DNA of 64,000 nucleotides from Phocoena phocoena (GCF_963924675.1 NC_089236.1:47462500-47526499); one strand, 5' to 3'; positions 1-12,059 are shown, counted from the first letter of the stretch. The notes: a model not told the origin generated them from the sequence alone. Program-made: numbers and translations.

Positions 1-2930
1 CTACAATGCCCTAATTAGAAAGAGTGTGTATTAAATTGTCATCATTAGCTAAGACTACATTTTATTTAGGTTCAAGTAAATGCATTAAGTTTTTACAAAG
101 TAATAAGATTGCTCTTATTAAAACACAAATTCTGCATAGGATGGGGACATGAATTAGCGTAAGCTTAATGCTACATTGTTTTTAGTTTTTATGAGCCAAA
201 TGTTTTCAGTTTTTGATGTTTTCAGTTTTTATGAGCTTTGCGTTAGTAGACTCATTTTTTAAAACAAAGTTAACCGAATCCACTAGTCATCAAGATTATA
301 ATATATCATGTACAATTCTTAGAGCATTCTAGTAGAAATTTTGTTCATTTGCAATAGCATTTAGATATTGGAAGTAAATTATTTAGATGTAATGGGAAAA
401 TGTTTATATGCTTCCAAAGAATTTATTATAAGAGCTTTTCCATGACTCTAATTATCTATATTTCCTAATACACTTTACAATGAAATCCAATTTTCATAAT
501 TTCAACAGAAAAAAACAGTACTTTATTAGTGAAATTGAAATGCATTGTATGTTCACAAATGAAAGGGAAAAAAACATAAAATGCATGCATAATTTAAAAA
601 ATCAATCGATATGGATTTCTCTGACAATCAAAGGTGTAGTATGAATACTTTATTGTCTAAACTTGAAGGCACTGCAACTGCTGTTTCCAAGGATGCACAT
701 GTTTTCATGGAAACAACATGGATTTTAAATCAGAAAAACCATGGTCTTGCAACTATAGAATTAATAAACTAGGGCAAGTTATTTACCCCTCTGAACCTGT
801 TTTTATGAAAAACTAAGTCAATCATACTTACTAGATAGGGCTATTAAAAAGATTAAAAGTTCCAATGTATCCAAACCACCTCACATGCATAAGCTTATAG
901 AAGGTCCACCAAAAACGTTAGTTCCCTTCCCTTGGTTTCCTGTAAAGAAATCAAAGGCAAAAATTCTTTTGAAAGGACTAATGGACATATCTCAAGGCAA
1001 AATATGTTTAGAATTTGGAGCATATGGAAGTCAAACATAAACTCTAGAATGTAGTTTGACACTAATGGTATGGCAAAGTAGAGAAGCTAGATAGAGACAT
1101 GGATTCTAGACCTATTCTCTACCGGTTAGATCTGTAACTTTGAGACAATGGTGCACTTCACAGACTCTCAGCTTTTCCAACTATTACATGAAAAAATGAA
1201 GGTGTAGAGAATGAGGTTCCTCTTCAGCACTAAAAATTAAAATTTTCAATTTTTTTTTTCTGTTTGTCAAAACAAAGTTTTGGAAGATATGAGCAGCTAG
1301 GAAAGTTTGAATTTTTTTTCTTAGAGAATGATAGCAACTTATTTTCTTTTTTGTGCTTTCTTGGTTTTTTCAGTAAGGTTCTTACTCCAGTATGAATTAA
1401 GTGATAAATAATATTCATTTTCACCTCGCAAATTTCCTTCTCTTTTGCTCTTTGAGCTCTTTAACTGAGTTCCTAATTTTCCAAATTCACTAAAGCATTG
1501 CTTTTCAAAATACCTCTACAAAGATCATGGCAAAGTTGACATTTTCAAGGCAAGGATACAAATTCTATATATTTCTTCAATTAATTCCTCTCCTTAGTGT
1601 CGTTACCTACAACCAGCTTGTTAACTGTAGGCCAAGTATAAACTTTTAAGAAATAAACTCCTCTACAGCCCTCTACATGTATATTGAATTATGCAGAGTA
1701 TTGGATGGTAATAAGTACATTTATAAGCATTATTTCTATAGTCAAAAAAAGGTTAATTTGAAAGTCATTCCTCCATTCAAGAAGAACAGTTTTCTCCAGT
1801 CTTCTGACTATTTATAGAAAGACCTTTACATGTGCAAACTAATTAATAAATGGGATCAATTTCAAGGTATTTTTTCTGGTTCATCACCACTTAATCATTC
1901 AATTTGAAAAACATTTTAAAGGCTAAGTCTAAAATAGATTTGCACCCACGCCCCCAGTGTGAATTTTTCATTCTTTACAACATGCAGTAGGTACTGTATA
2001 ATGACCTTTTCTCTGTTTGGAACAGGGATTAGAATAATACATTTGACCCTTTACAGTCACCTGAGAGAGACGTTAGTCTCCATGTTCAATAAACTGAAAT
2101 ATGTCTCAAGTGTCCCAAGGTTAAGGCCATGACTTTAAACTATTTAACACAAAGTATCATACTGATTCACTTAGACTCTCAGGCTTTTAAAAAAAATATT
2201 GGGCTGAATTTTATCTACCTTATCAGAACTATTTCTTTTCTTCATACAATTAAAGCAAATATTTTACATTGCAAATAAAGCAAGTTAACCTAAGATGCAT
2301 TGTGCATTATAATAAAATTTATAGCTGCATAAATAGCAGTGTAAACTTACAGAAAGACTAGTAATTATAGTGCCATTGATGGTCTTTGTTGCTTTAATTC
2401 TGAAGCAGCCAGAATGATTAAACTGAATCTTAATCGACTTCTCCATTAAAAATGCTGGCAGAGGAGCTCCTTTAACCTTTCCCATTGATTGAACACAACA
2501 ATCACCATTCGATTATAATGCAAAAGGACATTTGTTATAATGTAGAAAAGATGCATGAGCCATTTCCTTTTACTCAAGACAATCAATGAGGTGACTCTTA
2601 CTTCTGCAAAGGTGAGAATGCTCTACCTGGGAGTCTGATAAAGTCAAAACCAAACAGAAACCTCCCCACTGTACAGAGGAGCAGGAATGCACTGATGAAA
2701 CTCATCTGGAACAGATTCATTAAGAAGAAATGTATCTTCTATTACTATTTACAATAGCCACATCTATCCTTGATATATTGTTTTTCTTCATAGGATTTCA
2801 AAGTACTTAAATTATCATGATCAAAGGTTTAATGGTGAATTAATGAGGGTGGTTACTGGATCTTTTATATGTGTTCTCAGTGCATGCTTAACAATACAAA
2901 TCAAGGCAATACTGGTAATTGGAGTACCAG
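1..2930. other. AT-rich stretch without recognised gene or repeat
   Basis: Open frames here are below 70 codons and AT-rich, with no recognisable domain. I see no clear interspersed repeat. A short perfect inverted repeat lies at 682-689/708-715 (8-bp arms, 18-nt loop). Old, strongly diverged repeats could be hidden here. Confidence 0.6.
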
Positions 2931-2934
2931 AATT

Positions 2935-3055
2935 TTAGACTAAAGAGGAGCCTTCAAGATTAACTAATTTACTTAAGGTCAGACAGCTAATTGTAACAAA
3001 CCCTGCACTAGGATTCAGGTCAGTCAATTGCCCATTCAACACTTGTTGCATTTGT
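2935..3055 (-). repeat. Possible MIR fragment
   Basis: Read on the + strand, 'aaggtcagacagctaa' followed by a 'ggattcaggtcag' segment resembles the reverse complement of the MIR core, where the usual wording is 'aaggtcacacagcta' and then 'gggattcgaaccc'. Only about 100 bases match and divergence is high, so this is tentative. Confidence 0.35.
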
Positions 3056-3189
3056 CACTTCTGAAGTATGGTTCTTTTTCAGTTATGCTTTTTACCTGAT
3101 TCCATACTTGTACAGAAGGCTCAGGTAATATACTTACATCATATAACCTTCAACATATAACAAAATATGGAAGTATAGCTGTGTTGCTC

Positions 3190-4190
3190 CATATGTGTAA
3201 TAGTGATAGAGTAAAGATGGCCATGGGTTCTTTGGTATTCATTCCATTGAGAGGTGAAGTATAATTCCCCACCCCTTGAATCTAGGCTAACTTAGTGATT
3301 TGACCAATAAAATGTGGTGGAAATGACATTGTGGGACTTCATGAAAAGTATTGCAATTTTTGTCTGTGTTTCTTTGAACACTTGCTCTGGGGGAAGCTAA
3401 CTTCCTTGTGAAAAATATGACCACTGAGAGTTCACCACATTATCAGGAAGCAGATGCCACCATATGGAGAGGCTGTGAGGAGGGAAGCCCAAACACCTCC
3501 ACTGTTCCAATCTGTCCCAGGCCAGGGCCCGGATGTGAGTAAAGAAGACATCTTGGATAGCCTAGGGCCAGCAGACATGATGTGGAGAAGAACTAATGAA
3601 ACCAGCTGACATCCAGAAACAAGGCCTTAGACATATAGCCCTGGACAAATCATGACAAATGACCAAGACAACCTTAATGTTAACCTCAGCTTGACTAAAC
3701 ATTAGAAAGGTTTCTTCTGGGGAGCCATCCTTTTGAAATGTAAGCATCAAGAATGAGAGAGCCCCTATCTTCTCATCGTTGTGGGAAGGTAATTGTCTAA
3801 CTTAGCAAGCACAGATAGCCAATCACATTGACCAGCCTTCCTTTTAATATTCTCCAGTACTTTCAGTAGCTCACCTCAGCATTTAAAAACCCTCCCGCCT
3901 TTTGTTTCAGTGGAATTGAGTTCAATTTCTCTCCCTTATTGCAATAGTCTTGAATAAAGTCTCCCTTGCCTGCTTAACTCTGGTGCAGTTTTTCCTAGAC
4001 ACGGCCAACTTATTCATTTGTTTCTCCCCATCTGAGGCCCTAATCATCAAGGAGCAGGCATGAGGCACTCCTACAGTTCCCTGATCTAACTCCAGACTTC
4101 CAAAATCATGGGCACAAGAAAATGGGTGCTGTCTTATGCCATTAGTTTTGATATTGTTTGTTATGCAACAATAGATAATTGGAAACTTTC
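3190..4190 (+). repeat. MLT1-type MaLR LTR, interrupted
   Basis: The left part (about 3190-3577) carries typical MLT1 wording, such as 'cttgctctgggggaagc' and 'catatggagaggctgtgagg'. The right part (about 4070-4187) ends with 'tatgcaacaatagataatt', the normal 3' end of MLT1 LTRs. The middle (about 3581-4058) does not fit MLT1 and is annotated separately as an insertion. MLT1 elements are ancient non-autonomous ERVL-MaLR retroelements. Exact subfamily not determined. Confidence 0.75.
3581..4058 (+). mobile_element. Probable solo ERV LTR nested in the MLT1
   Basis: This block splits the MLT1 and has LTR-like architecture: a TG start (3581), a 'tttaaaaaccct' TATA-like box near 3880, and 'ttgaataaagtctccc' near 3950, which contains an AATAAA polyadenylation signal followed by a T/G-rich stretch. 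A short 'catga' at 3576-3580 and 4059-4063 may be the target duplication, but the right edge does not end in CA and is uncertain. Probably a class I ERV LTR; the family is not recognised. No coding part of an ERV is present. Confidence 0.5.
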
Positions 4191-4204
4191 TTTGTCTCTT
4201 TCTC

Positions 4205-4320
4205 TCTCCATAGGTAGATAGATAAATAGGTAGGTAGATAGATATGTATATACATACACATTTGTAAGATACAGTTATACATTATATAGATATAGACTGT
4301 TAGATAATGTATAACTATCT
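4205..4320. repeat. GATA-type low-complexity run and hairpin
   Basis: A degenerate run of 'gata/ggta' tetranucleotides at 4212-4245 is followed by a perfect 11-bp inverted repeat, 'ttatacattat' at 4275-4285 and 'ataatgtataa' at 4304-4314, with an 18-nt spacer. The hairpin probably arose within the low-complexity tract. Confidence 0.7.
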
Positions 4321-4329
4321 ATTGAAGTT

Positions 4330-6830
4330 CATGAGCCTCAATTTCTAACTGTGTTCAGTGCGGGCTAGAAGTGTAAAGTTCATGGTACCAATTTACTTTG
4401 GAGCATGCACTAGGGGTTCAGTGCATCTTGTTACTTAGGGAAACATGCACAACTCTTTAAGTACTTTGAATATGTGTCTAATCACTAAAACTAAAGGATT
4501 ATTAAATGCATAATAATTTTGTGTATACTTAAGCGACTGCTTATAGGTAGCCAGCCCTGTATCCCCTAATTGCTTCTTTTAAAAGACAGCTTGAATGTAC
4601 AACTGACAGCAATTAGGATTTGCTAAAGTAAATAACGTATAGTCAATTGAAATAATCAAAGAACATGGAGACATAAGGTGAACAAAACAAAGCAATCTTT
4701 CCTCTGAAAAAGACGTGGATTTGAAATGGCAGTCAAATTTCAAATTTAGGTTCAAGAGAGTAAATCAATTTTTCTAAAGCAGGAATGAAACTTTCAAGAA
4801 AAGCATAATTTATTTGATTGAAATCATCCTATTGTATTTCCAAATTAACATGTACATTTTTGTGAAAAAAAAGTCATTTTCTATTGAAGGAAAACCTAGA
4901 ATATCTCTTAATATAACACCAGCCTTATTTGACTAGAGTGACCAGTTACTTCTGAGAAACTTGCTGTACCATAGAGTCAGTTTTCGTATTCATGTTTGTC
5001 AACCCAGCCTTTCCAGAGGGTCTATCCAGAGGTATCTTTAATGTCTAGATCGATTATCTTATACAGGGAAGAAAAAATGTCATGATCCATAATTTTGAGT
5101 GCAAGATTAAAATATTTCTTCTTAGCACATTTTTGCTGAACCTGCTTGCTTTTTATTGAAAATTATAACACTTCATGTATAAATTTCTAAAGTGTGGCTT
5201 TTATTGGTTTACTTATTTTTCATATACTACATATTTACATTATACCTTATTAATCATTTTCCAGGTCATAAAATTAAAACTGCCATTTCATTATGTTTTC
5301 TGAAAATATGTTGACTATAGAATATATATGACTCACATATCACTTGTGGGGGAGCAAATATTACAAAAAGAAGACCCCATATCCTACACTCATGGTGGGC
5401 CACAGCTCCAAAGTGGCTGGGAATGTTAAGATGCGTACTTACAGAAGCAATAGCTTAGCTGGAAAACACTAGACAGATTATGTACTTCATCAGACTAAGG
5501 GTAGATGTGGTACTGCTCAATCAGGCTCTGGGCACAGGGATTTCATGGCAACTCTTGATGTTGAGTGGCATGGGAACTGATAAATTCTTTTCTGTGGGCT
5601 GAAAGATTTGCCCCCAAGCTTAGGAAAAAGAGCAAGTTCTGTCTAGTGTAATAGATTCTGACTATATCACTCATGGAGTAGAAAACTTTGATCGGTGTTT
5701 GCCTCCAAAATTAAACCCTTCCAAAGTCAACCTTCTTGCATCACTTTCCATTGATAGTGGCTGTGAAGGTATAGATGGGCCATTTAGTGACAGGGCTGTG
5801 CTTTTGTCTTCCCACTGTTACTTATTTAGTTTTATAATATATCCTAGAACTTATGCATTCTGGTTATGCTGACCTACCATGTGCCTTTCTTTATACTGAT
5901 AGAACGACAGGTGTAATAGTGGATGGGATTTAGATTAGGCTTAAAAAAATCCTTTTTGATTATCAAGTAAAAAAATTGTTTTAAAAATATATTGGAATCT
6001 CCTTTTCTATTTTCTTGGTTAACTCTTTCCTGGGGGAGTTCAAGGGACTCAGAGAAACAGGTATTTCATTCCTTTCTACAGGCTCATGAGAAAAAATCCC
6101 AGCCAGAAAAGAAAAAAAGTGTTCCTTGGACTCTAAATGGGTAAACTTGGCACAAGGAAGCTGGTCTTCAAATTTCAGAATCTGACTTTCAGAAGCTGCT
6201 GATAATTTTTTTAGAAAGTACTTATATTTCAAATGTATACTGTATTTATATTATGTTTTGTTTTGGTAAATATTGTTATTTTTCCTGAATTCAAACTTCC
6301 TTATGTGCTGGTCTAATTTTTTGATATATAAGGCATATTTGGAAGCTGTTAAGTCCTAAATCTAACAGATATTAACTAAGTAACTTTATGCATTTATACA
6401 TTCATTTTTTAGAGTAACATAATGTCAGAAGTTGTTAAGTCTGAGATAATATTGAATTATCAGTTGAAGGAATGCCACGTACAAAAGAAAAATATAACAT
6501 GGAAAGGAAAAAACAAAAACTCATTCTGGAGATCAGGAAAGTTTCTTAGGGAGCATGATTTAGGGAATGAACAGGATATTTATGAGAATGAAAGGTAGAA
6601 GTTTGCTAAGTGGGTTGCTAGATTGGGGGTCAGTGTGGTCCACTGGGGGATGCTGAAAAAGAGAAAACTCAGGAAAGTCTTATCTTTTAAAATGAATCAA
6701 GAAGATTTAGATATTTTTCTAGTCTACAGAAGAGTTTACACACATAGGAAGTACGTGTTTCTGGAAGATGTTAAAGAACTTGTTCATAAGTCCATCTGAA
6801 CAGTCTCAGAAACACAAAGAAGTAGCAGTT
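4330..6830. other. Unannotated AT-rich DNA
   Basis: No recognised gene or repeat. An 83-codon minus-strand frame (5981-6232) is AT-driven and has no recognisable domain. The 5340-5860 part is somewhat richer in GC and could be an old diverged element that I cannot name. Confidence 0.5.
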
Positions 6831-7310
6831 TTTATACCCCCCACTCCCAATTGCTCATGGCATTTGGGGTCAGCACCAGAAATGTATGAAAGTCAAAGCT
6901 TACCTCTTAGGTTATTTAACTGAGGAAGTTCTGCCCACCCTGGCATGGCCAGGAACTGGGGTATGAAATAGGACATGGAGGAACATTAGCTGGGTCCTTT
7001 CTTGCCAGCTCAGCATTTGGGTGGGGCTGGGGGATGGCGCTGTCCAGCCTCTCTCCTGGCTTAATCAGGTGTCTGATTCTAACCTGCTGCTTGCAGCTGT
7101 GGGAAGAGGCAAGTCACAGGAAGGAGTCGCATCTTTGTTCATGACTTCAATCAGCCACCCCTTCCTGGCATGATGACATAGAGAGCTGGAATCAAAGGCT
7201 TGCCCTTGGCTGGGTTTGATTGCCTCCAGCACTCTGGGCCAAGTTCTTTCAGAAGCCAGCCCTCAATAGGGTCAGTCTTGAACAGCTTGACCTGAGCTCT
7301 CAGTATTAAT
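6830..7310. other. GC-richer patch of unknown origin
   Basis: About 480 bases are clearly richer in G+C than the flanks but poor in CpG apart from a few sites (for example 'gatggcgctg' and 'gagtcgcatc'). No open frame above 60 codons runs through it and no repeat family was recognised. It may be a conserved regulatory element or an unidentified old LTR. Confidence 0.4.
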
Positions 7311-7487
7311 TGAAAAAGAGTTCTAATGTCAAAAATGCTGGACTATGTTAAAGAAGGGATTTCATAAAGCTCTGATATGCTAATTTGAGGGGAAATTTTT
7401 AAAGAGGGAAGTATAATAATAGCTAGACTATAACCAAAAAAGGGAGAAGGACCAAAGTATAGTAATGGAAGAAGTGTTATCCCTACA

Positions 7488-7549
7488 GATACCACAGACA
7501 CTGAAAGGATGATAAGATGATACCACAGACACTGAAAGGATGATAAGAT
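7488..7549. repeat. Perfect 31-bp tandem duplication
   Basis: Two identical 31-bp copies abut at 7488-7518 and 7519-7549; each starts 'gataccacagac'. A further partial 'gataagat' follows. The lack of divergence indicates a recent local duplication by replication slippage. Confidence 0.9.
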
Positions 7550-7799
7550 GATAAGATAAATAACTCAGTGCACATAAACTCAACAACTGGTTTCTCCTCT
7601 CATTCTTCTAGAGCTAAGGACAAGCCTGGAAAATTTCCTTATTGTCTTTCTCTATTAGGTGACTTCTTTTTCTTCCTGCTGATTTATACTTAATATGTCA
7701 TACTTAAAGCGTTCTGGCTTTCTTCAGGATTTAATTAATTTGTAAGTTAAAGAATCCTACAATTATATGGTGTTTACCATTGTTTTGGCCTAATATAGA

Positions 7800-8110
7800 T
7801 CTCTAGAGGCTCAAAAAGAAAAAGATCCAATATTATCTTCCTTTCATTCCTGAAGAAATTTATTTTTCTGGATATAGAATTCTGAGCCATTGTTCTTTTT
7901 TTTTGGTAGTTAAAAAATGTTGTGTCACTACCTTCTGGTCTCCAAGGGTCCTGATAAGATATCCACTGTGTTCTAATTACTTTCCCCTATAAATAGTGCC
8001 TATACTCTCTTGATGCTTTCCAGATGATTTTATTTTAGTTTTCAAAGGATTGACTATGATGTTTCTTGGTGTGAATATCTTTTAGGTAATGTAATCATTT
8101 TGCTGAAAAA
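7800..8110 (-). repeat. Old L1 (L1M-type) fragment
   Basis: The + strand text 'tttttctggatatagaattct', the later 'ccttctggtctccaagg' and 'gactatgatgtttcttggtg' match the antisense of the 5' UTR/ORF1-proximal part of old mammalian L1s. It is strongly diverged, carries no open frame, and is separate from the L1 copy at 8217-8813, which has its own target duplications. Confidence 0.6.
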
Positions 8111-8216
8111 ATTGGTATGTTTTGTTTCTAAGGAAAAAGGAAAGATTGGGTATTAGGAAACAACTGATTATTGCTGCAACATAATCTGCTTTATAACCAT
8201 GTTTGCACCATCTTTT

Positions 8217-8813
8217 CTCTAATCCCCCCCACCCCCCTTCCCTCTGGCAACCACTTGTTTATTCTCTGTGTCTATCATTATGTTTCTGTTTGTTATGTTT
8301 GTTCATTTATTCTGTTTTTTTAGATTCCACATATAAGTGAAACTATACAGTATTTGTCTTTTTCTGCCTGACTTATTTCACTTAACATAATATCCTCTAG
8401 GTCCATCCTTGCTGTCACAAATGGCAAGATTTCATTCTTTTTTTTAAATGGAATATAGAATGGAATATTATATATTCCATTAAAGAATATGGAATATTCT
8501 TTATCCATTCGTATATTGGTAGGCACTTAGGTTGCTTCCATATCTTCTCTATTGTAAATAATGCCATAGTGAACATCAAGGTGCACCTATCTTTTCAAGT
8601 TATTGCTTTTGTTTTCTTTGGCTCTATACCTAGTAGTGGAAATGCTGGATGGTATGGTAGTTCTAGTATTAAAATCTTGAGGAACGTCCATACTGTTTTC
8701 TATAGTGGCTGCACCAACTTACATTCCCACCAATAGTGCATTAGTGTTCCCTTTTCTCCACATCCTTGCTAAACCTTGTTATTTATTGTATTTTTGATAT
8801 TAGCCATTCTGCA
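8217..8813 (-). mobile_element. L1 fragment (ORF2 end), 3'-truncated
   Basis: The minus strand encodes the C-terminal end of L1 ORF2 (a 68-codon frame at 8320-8526, with the familiar '..LSEISQAEKDKY..' type tail). The copy is bounded by near-identical 15-bp flanks, 'tttgcaccatctttt' at 8202-8216 and 'tttgtaccatctttt' at 8814-8828 (14 of 15 match), read as target duplications. It has no poly(A) tail. The L1 3' end stops in a C-run (G-run on the element strand) around 8222-8240, so the 3' UTR is missing. Two perfect hairpins lie inside it at 8459-8502. Confidence 0.8.
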
Positions 8814-8944
8814 TTTGTACCATCTTTTAGAAATTTTATATTTACATAGTTTCAAGTTTCCAGTTCTGTTGTAGATGAAATGCCAAGAGGTTATTCAACC
8901 AGGAATGCTTTCAGAAACTCCTTGAAAGTTCTTTAATATTTTGG

Positions 8945-9425
8945 TAGATTGAAAAATGGCACCAGTTCTTCAATCTCCCCTGTAGTAACACCCTTTGCCA
9001 TGTAACTTTAAAGTGTAATCTTCTAGTGTCCTCATACTCAGACTCTGGGCAACATCATGCCAGTTGTTTTGGGCAATTGTATGTGCAGATACAAAAGTGT
9101 GCCAGTTCTGAACCTAAGCTGAAAAGCCTTGTGTGTTTCTGCTTCTCCTCTTAGGTTCTGCTGTCATCACGAGAAATGCCTGCTGAAAGATGGAAAAACA
9201 TAAAGCAGGGTTAAGTGACTCAAACTCCTGAGTTGAGACCAGCCTGGATAAGCCAATGGCCAGTGGAGTCCCAAAGAGGTGAGCAAACCCAGCTAAGATC
9301 AGGTTAGCCTAATAAACTCTCAGTTGATCCCAGACACCCAAACAGCAGCACTTATTTTTGTATATCATTAAGGTTTGGAGGTTGTTTGTTATTAGGCATT
9401 ATTATGACAATTGATAATGGATACA
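8945..9425 (+). repeat. MLT1-type MaLR LTR
   Basis: The start 'tggtagattgaaaaatggc' and the later 'agaccagcctggataagcc', then the tail 'attaggcattattatgaca', follow the order of MLT1 LTRs in sense orientation. It lies head-on to the next MaLR LTR, with only about 15 bp between them. Confidence 0.7.
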
Positions 9426-9439
9426 TATATGGTTAGTGT

Positions 9440-9757
9440 TTCTTTGTTCATTTGAACTGCTATAACAAAATACCACAAACTGGGTGGCTTATGAACAACA
9501 GAAATTCATTTCTCACAGTTCTGGTGGCTGAAAGTCTAAGATCAGGGAGCCAGCATGGTGGAGTTCTGGTGAAGGCCTTCTTCTGGGGTGCAGACTCACA
9601 ACTTTACTTCATTGTGGAAGGGACAAGCTAGCTCTCTGCCTTCATGACCTAATCACCTCCCAAAGGCCCCCACCTCCTAATACCATCTCCTTGGGGGTTA
9701 GGATTTCAACATATGAATTTAGAGGGGACACAAACATTCAGACCATAGTAGTATTAT
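9440..9757 (-). repeat. MaLR LTR (MST/MLT-like)
   Basis: The + strand reads 'ctgctataacaaaatacca', 'ctgggtggcttatgaacaac', 'ctcacagttctggtggctg' and ends 'cattcagaccatagta'. This is the reverse complement of the THE/MST/MLT group of MaLR LTRs. Sense orientation is therefore the minus strand. The copy is nearly complete and moderately diverged. Confidence 0.85.
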
Positions 9758-9969
9758 TCCCTTATTTCCAGTAATGAAACAAATTTGTCCTTTTCAAATA
9801 TTTACTTGGTTATTTCAATTGGTGGAATTTGATGTCTGTGCTCAAGTTTTTATCTCATCCAAAAGTAATAATGTGTATTTTTATGGAATTCTCACCCTAT
9901 GCCTGTAGAGACATGCCTCTGGATGCATACTATTTTCCACATATAATAAAAAAAAATATTGTTTTTTTT

Positions 9970-10089
9970 AGTTAAGCTTGATAACAAGTCTTTCTTGTTT
10001 TCAGTTAAGCTTGATAACAAGCCTTTCTTGTGGTACCTGAAATGATAGTTTTCCCTTTTTGGTACCTGAAATGATAGTTTTCCCTTTTT
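9970..10089. repeat. Two adjacent tandem duplications (33 bp and 29 bp units)
   Basis: A 33-bp unit beginning 'agttaagcttgataacaag' occurs at 9970-10002 and again, with one change, from 10003 to about 10032. It is immediately followed by a different perfect duplication, 'ggtacctgaaatgatag' with its T/C-rich tail, at 10032-10060 and 10061-10089 (29 bp each). A 112-codon minus-strand frame (9892-10230) spans the array but looks incidental. Confidence 0.9.
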
Positions 10090-11670
10090 TGCATTCACAA
10101 AAACAAGGTCACCTGACAAATCCCATGTCATTAAGATGAGAAAAATATATAAAACATCTTCTCTATTGACAATTTTTAAATGCATAATATAACTTAAGGG
10201 TAAATAGAAATGAGAGATTAAAAAATCCAATATAATGCCATGAATTCCCCAAAGTTCAAATTATGTATATTTGCATAGAAACAAAACACATTCTTAAAGG
10301 ATATTATGGGAAAAAATTTGGGGGCCATATAAGAAATGTGTGATATGTAAAATCCTAGGTGGCTTTCTTCTTTCGAGTTTTGAAACTTCTAATACTCTCT
10401 CTTCCTTTTTGCTCTTGGGTTCAATAGATTAAAAGGCACTTGGTCATTTAATACCTTTGAAGATAGTTATCTGCAGATTTGACTTTGGGGTACAAATATA
10501 CAGGAAGAATTTGTAACCTTAGAAGATGGTAGTATTAAAGAGTAATATTTGAACAAGAATTGCTTGAGAAGGAATTTCCTACTTCAGACATGCATAAATA
10601 GCAGATGGTAGGACCTACTGGGAAATAAGTACAAGTATTGGGATGGGGAATACTGTATTGTGGCAAATAGAAGATCTGATGCAACAGAAATCTCTCTCTG
10701 GGAACTGAAGTTAAATTGCCCATTAATGTTTTATAAACACTTTTTTTATGGAAGAGTTAAAAATTAATCAGAAAAGAGGTGTTTTAGCTAGCAAGCTTTG
10801 TGCAGAAATTTCTCAGATCTGCTGGAAACAATTGATTATCTCTCCAGAATCTGTAAAATGTGCAAGGTTACAAAAAAACTTTTTCAGTGTTTTTTTTTTT
10901 TTTTTTTTTTTTTAGTTTAAGTTGTTTGGATACAACATTGAATAAAATGTTTGAATACTATATTGAAAAAAAAGACAAAAAATAGCATTGAAGTTTACTT
11001 TTTCTAAAGTATACAGTTTAAAAATTTACTATCACAAACCAAAATTTCATTATTAATATATGAAAAATAAACTTACTAAAAATCAATATTTTTAATGCTT
11101 ATGTAAAATTAATTTTAAAATAAGATTAAAATATGTTCATCAATTTTTTTCCACTGAGAACCAAAAAATCTAAGTACAATTTTATGGTCACACAAAGACC
11201 ATTTACACACAGGTCCAACATATGAATATTATACTTAATTTTTAAACAGAATTGGAGGGAGTTTTCTAAAATTTTATTTTGAAAGTTCACTGGGCATTTA
11301 TTAAGCACCTTACTTTAGGAAATAAAAGCTAGCTGGTACCATTGTACTGAAATATATGTATGTGATTGGCTAGCATTAATTTTTGAGGGTTTAAGAAGAA
11401 CATTTGGTTTAAACACATAAAAGTAAATTAAATATTTAAAATAAATCTGGGAAAATATGTCAGATATCTAATATATGACTGAAGCTGTAATCTAACAAAT
11501 AGTTCTCCTATGATCACACATCTGTTACGTATAAAATGGATTTTCTATGAAACCAAGGAGAACTTAACATGTCATGTTTACTGAAACACAAGATATGAAG
11601 AAAAAATGAGTGATAGGAACAGGGTTTACAAATAAAAATCTATATACAAAATTAATATACATATTTAAAT
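10090..11670. other. AT-rich stretch with a poly(T) run
   Basis: No recognised gene or repeat. A run of about 24 T's sits near 10889-10912 and could be the reversed poly(A) tail of an eroded minus-strand retroposon, but no retroposon body is recognisable next to it. Frames of 60-62 codons here are AT-driven. Confidence 0.55.
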
Positions 11671-11676
11671 ACTTTT

Positions 11677-12052
11677 ATATGTTGAATTGTATCAACCCAA
11701 ATTTGTATGTTGAATCCTAATCCCCAGTACCTCAGAAAGTGACTGTATTTGGATAGATAAAGTCTTTAAAGAGTAACTAAGGTTAAATAAAATCAATTAG
11801 GGTGGATCCTAATCCGATATGACTGGTGACCCTACAGGAAGAAGAGATTAGGACAAAGTGGGAAAAGCATGTGAAGCATAGGGAAAACATGGCCTTCTAC
11901 AAGCCAAAGAAAGAGCCTTCAGAAGCAACCAACCCTGCTGATACCTTTATCTTGAATTTCTAGTTTCCATAATTATGGGAAAATACATTTCTGTTGTTTA
12001 AGTCACCTAGATTATGGTAATTATTACGGTAACACTACAAGACTAATACAAA
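11677..12052 (+). repeat. MaLR LTR (MLT1-like)
   Basis: Sense-strand landmarks are 'aatcctaatccccagtacct', 'gaaagtgactgtatttgg', 'aaccaaccctgctgatacc', 'ttctgttgtttaagtcacc' and the end 'aagactaatac'. These are in the order expected for a MaLR LTR whose polyadenylation region lies near 'aaatacatttctgttg'. No internal MaLR sequence follows, so it is a solo LTR. Confidence 0.85.
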
Positions 12053-12059
12053 TACATAG

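Noticed and set aside
7488..10089. CRISPR-like array from the repeated units
   Set aside because: Units are simple adjacent doublets without spacers, in mammalian DNA.
10889..10912. Poly(T) run as the tail of a minus-strand retrocopy
   Set aside because: No retroposon body, gene similarity or target duplication could be found next to it.
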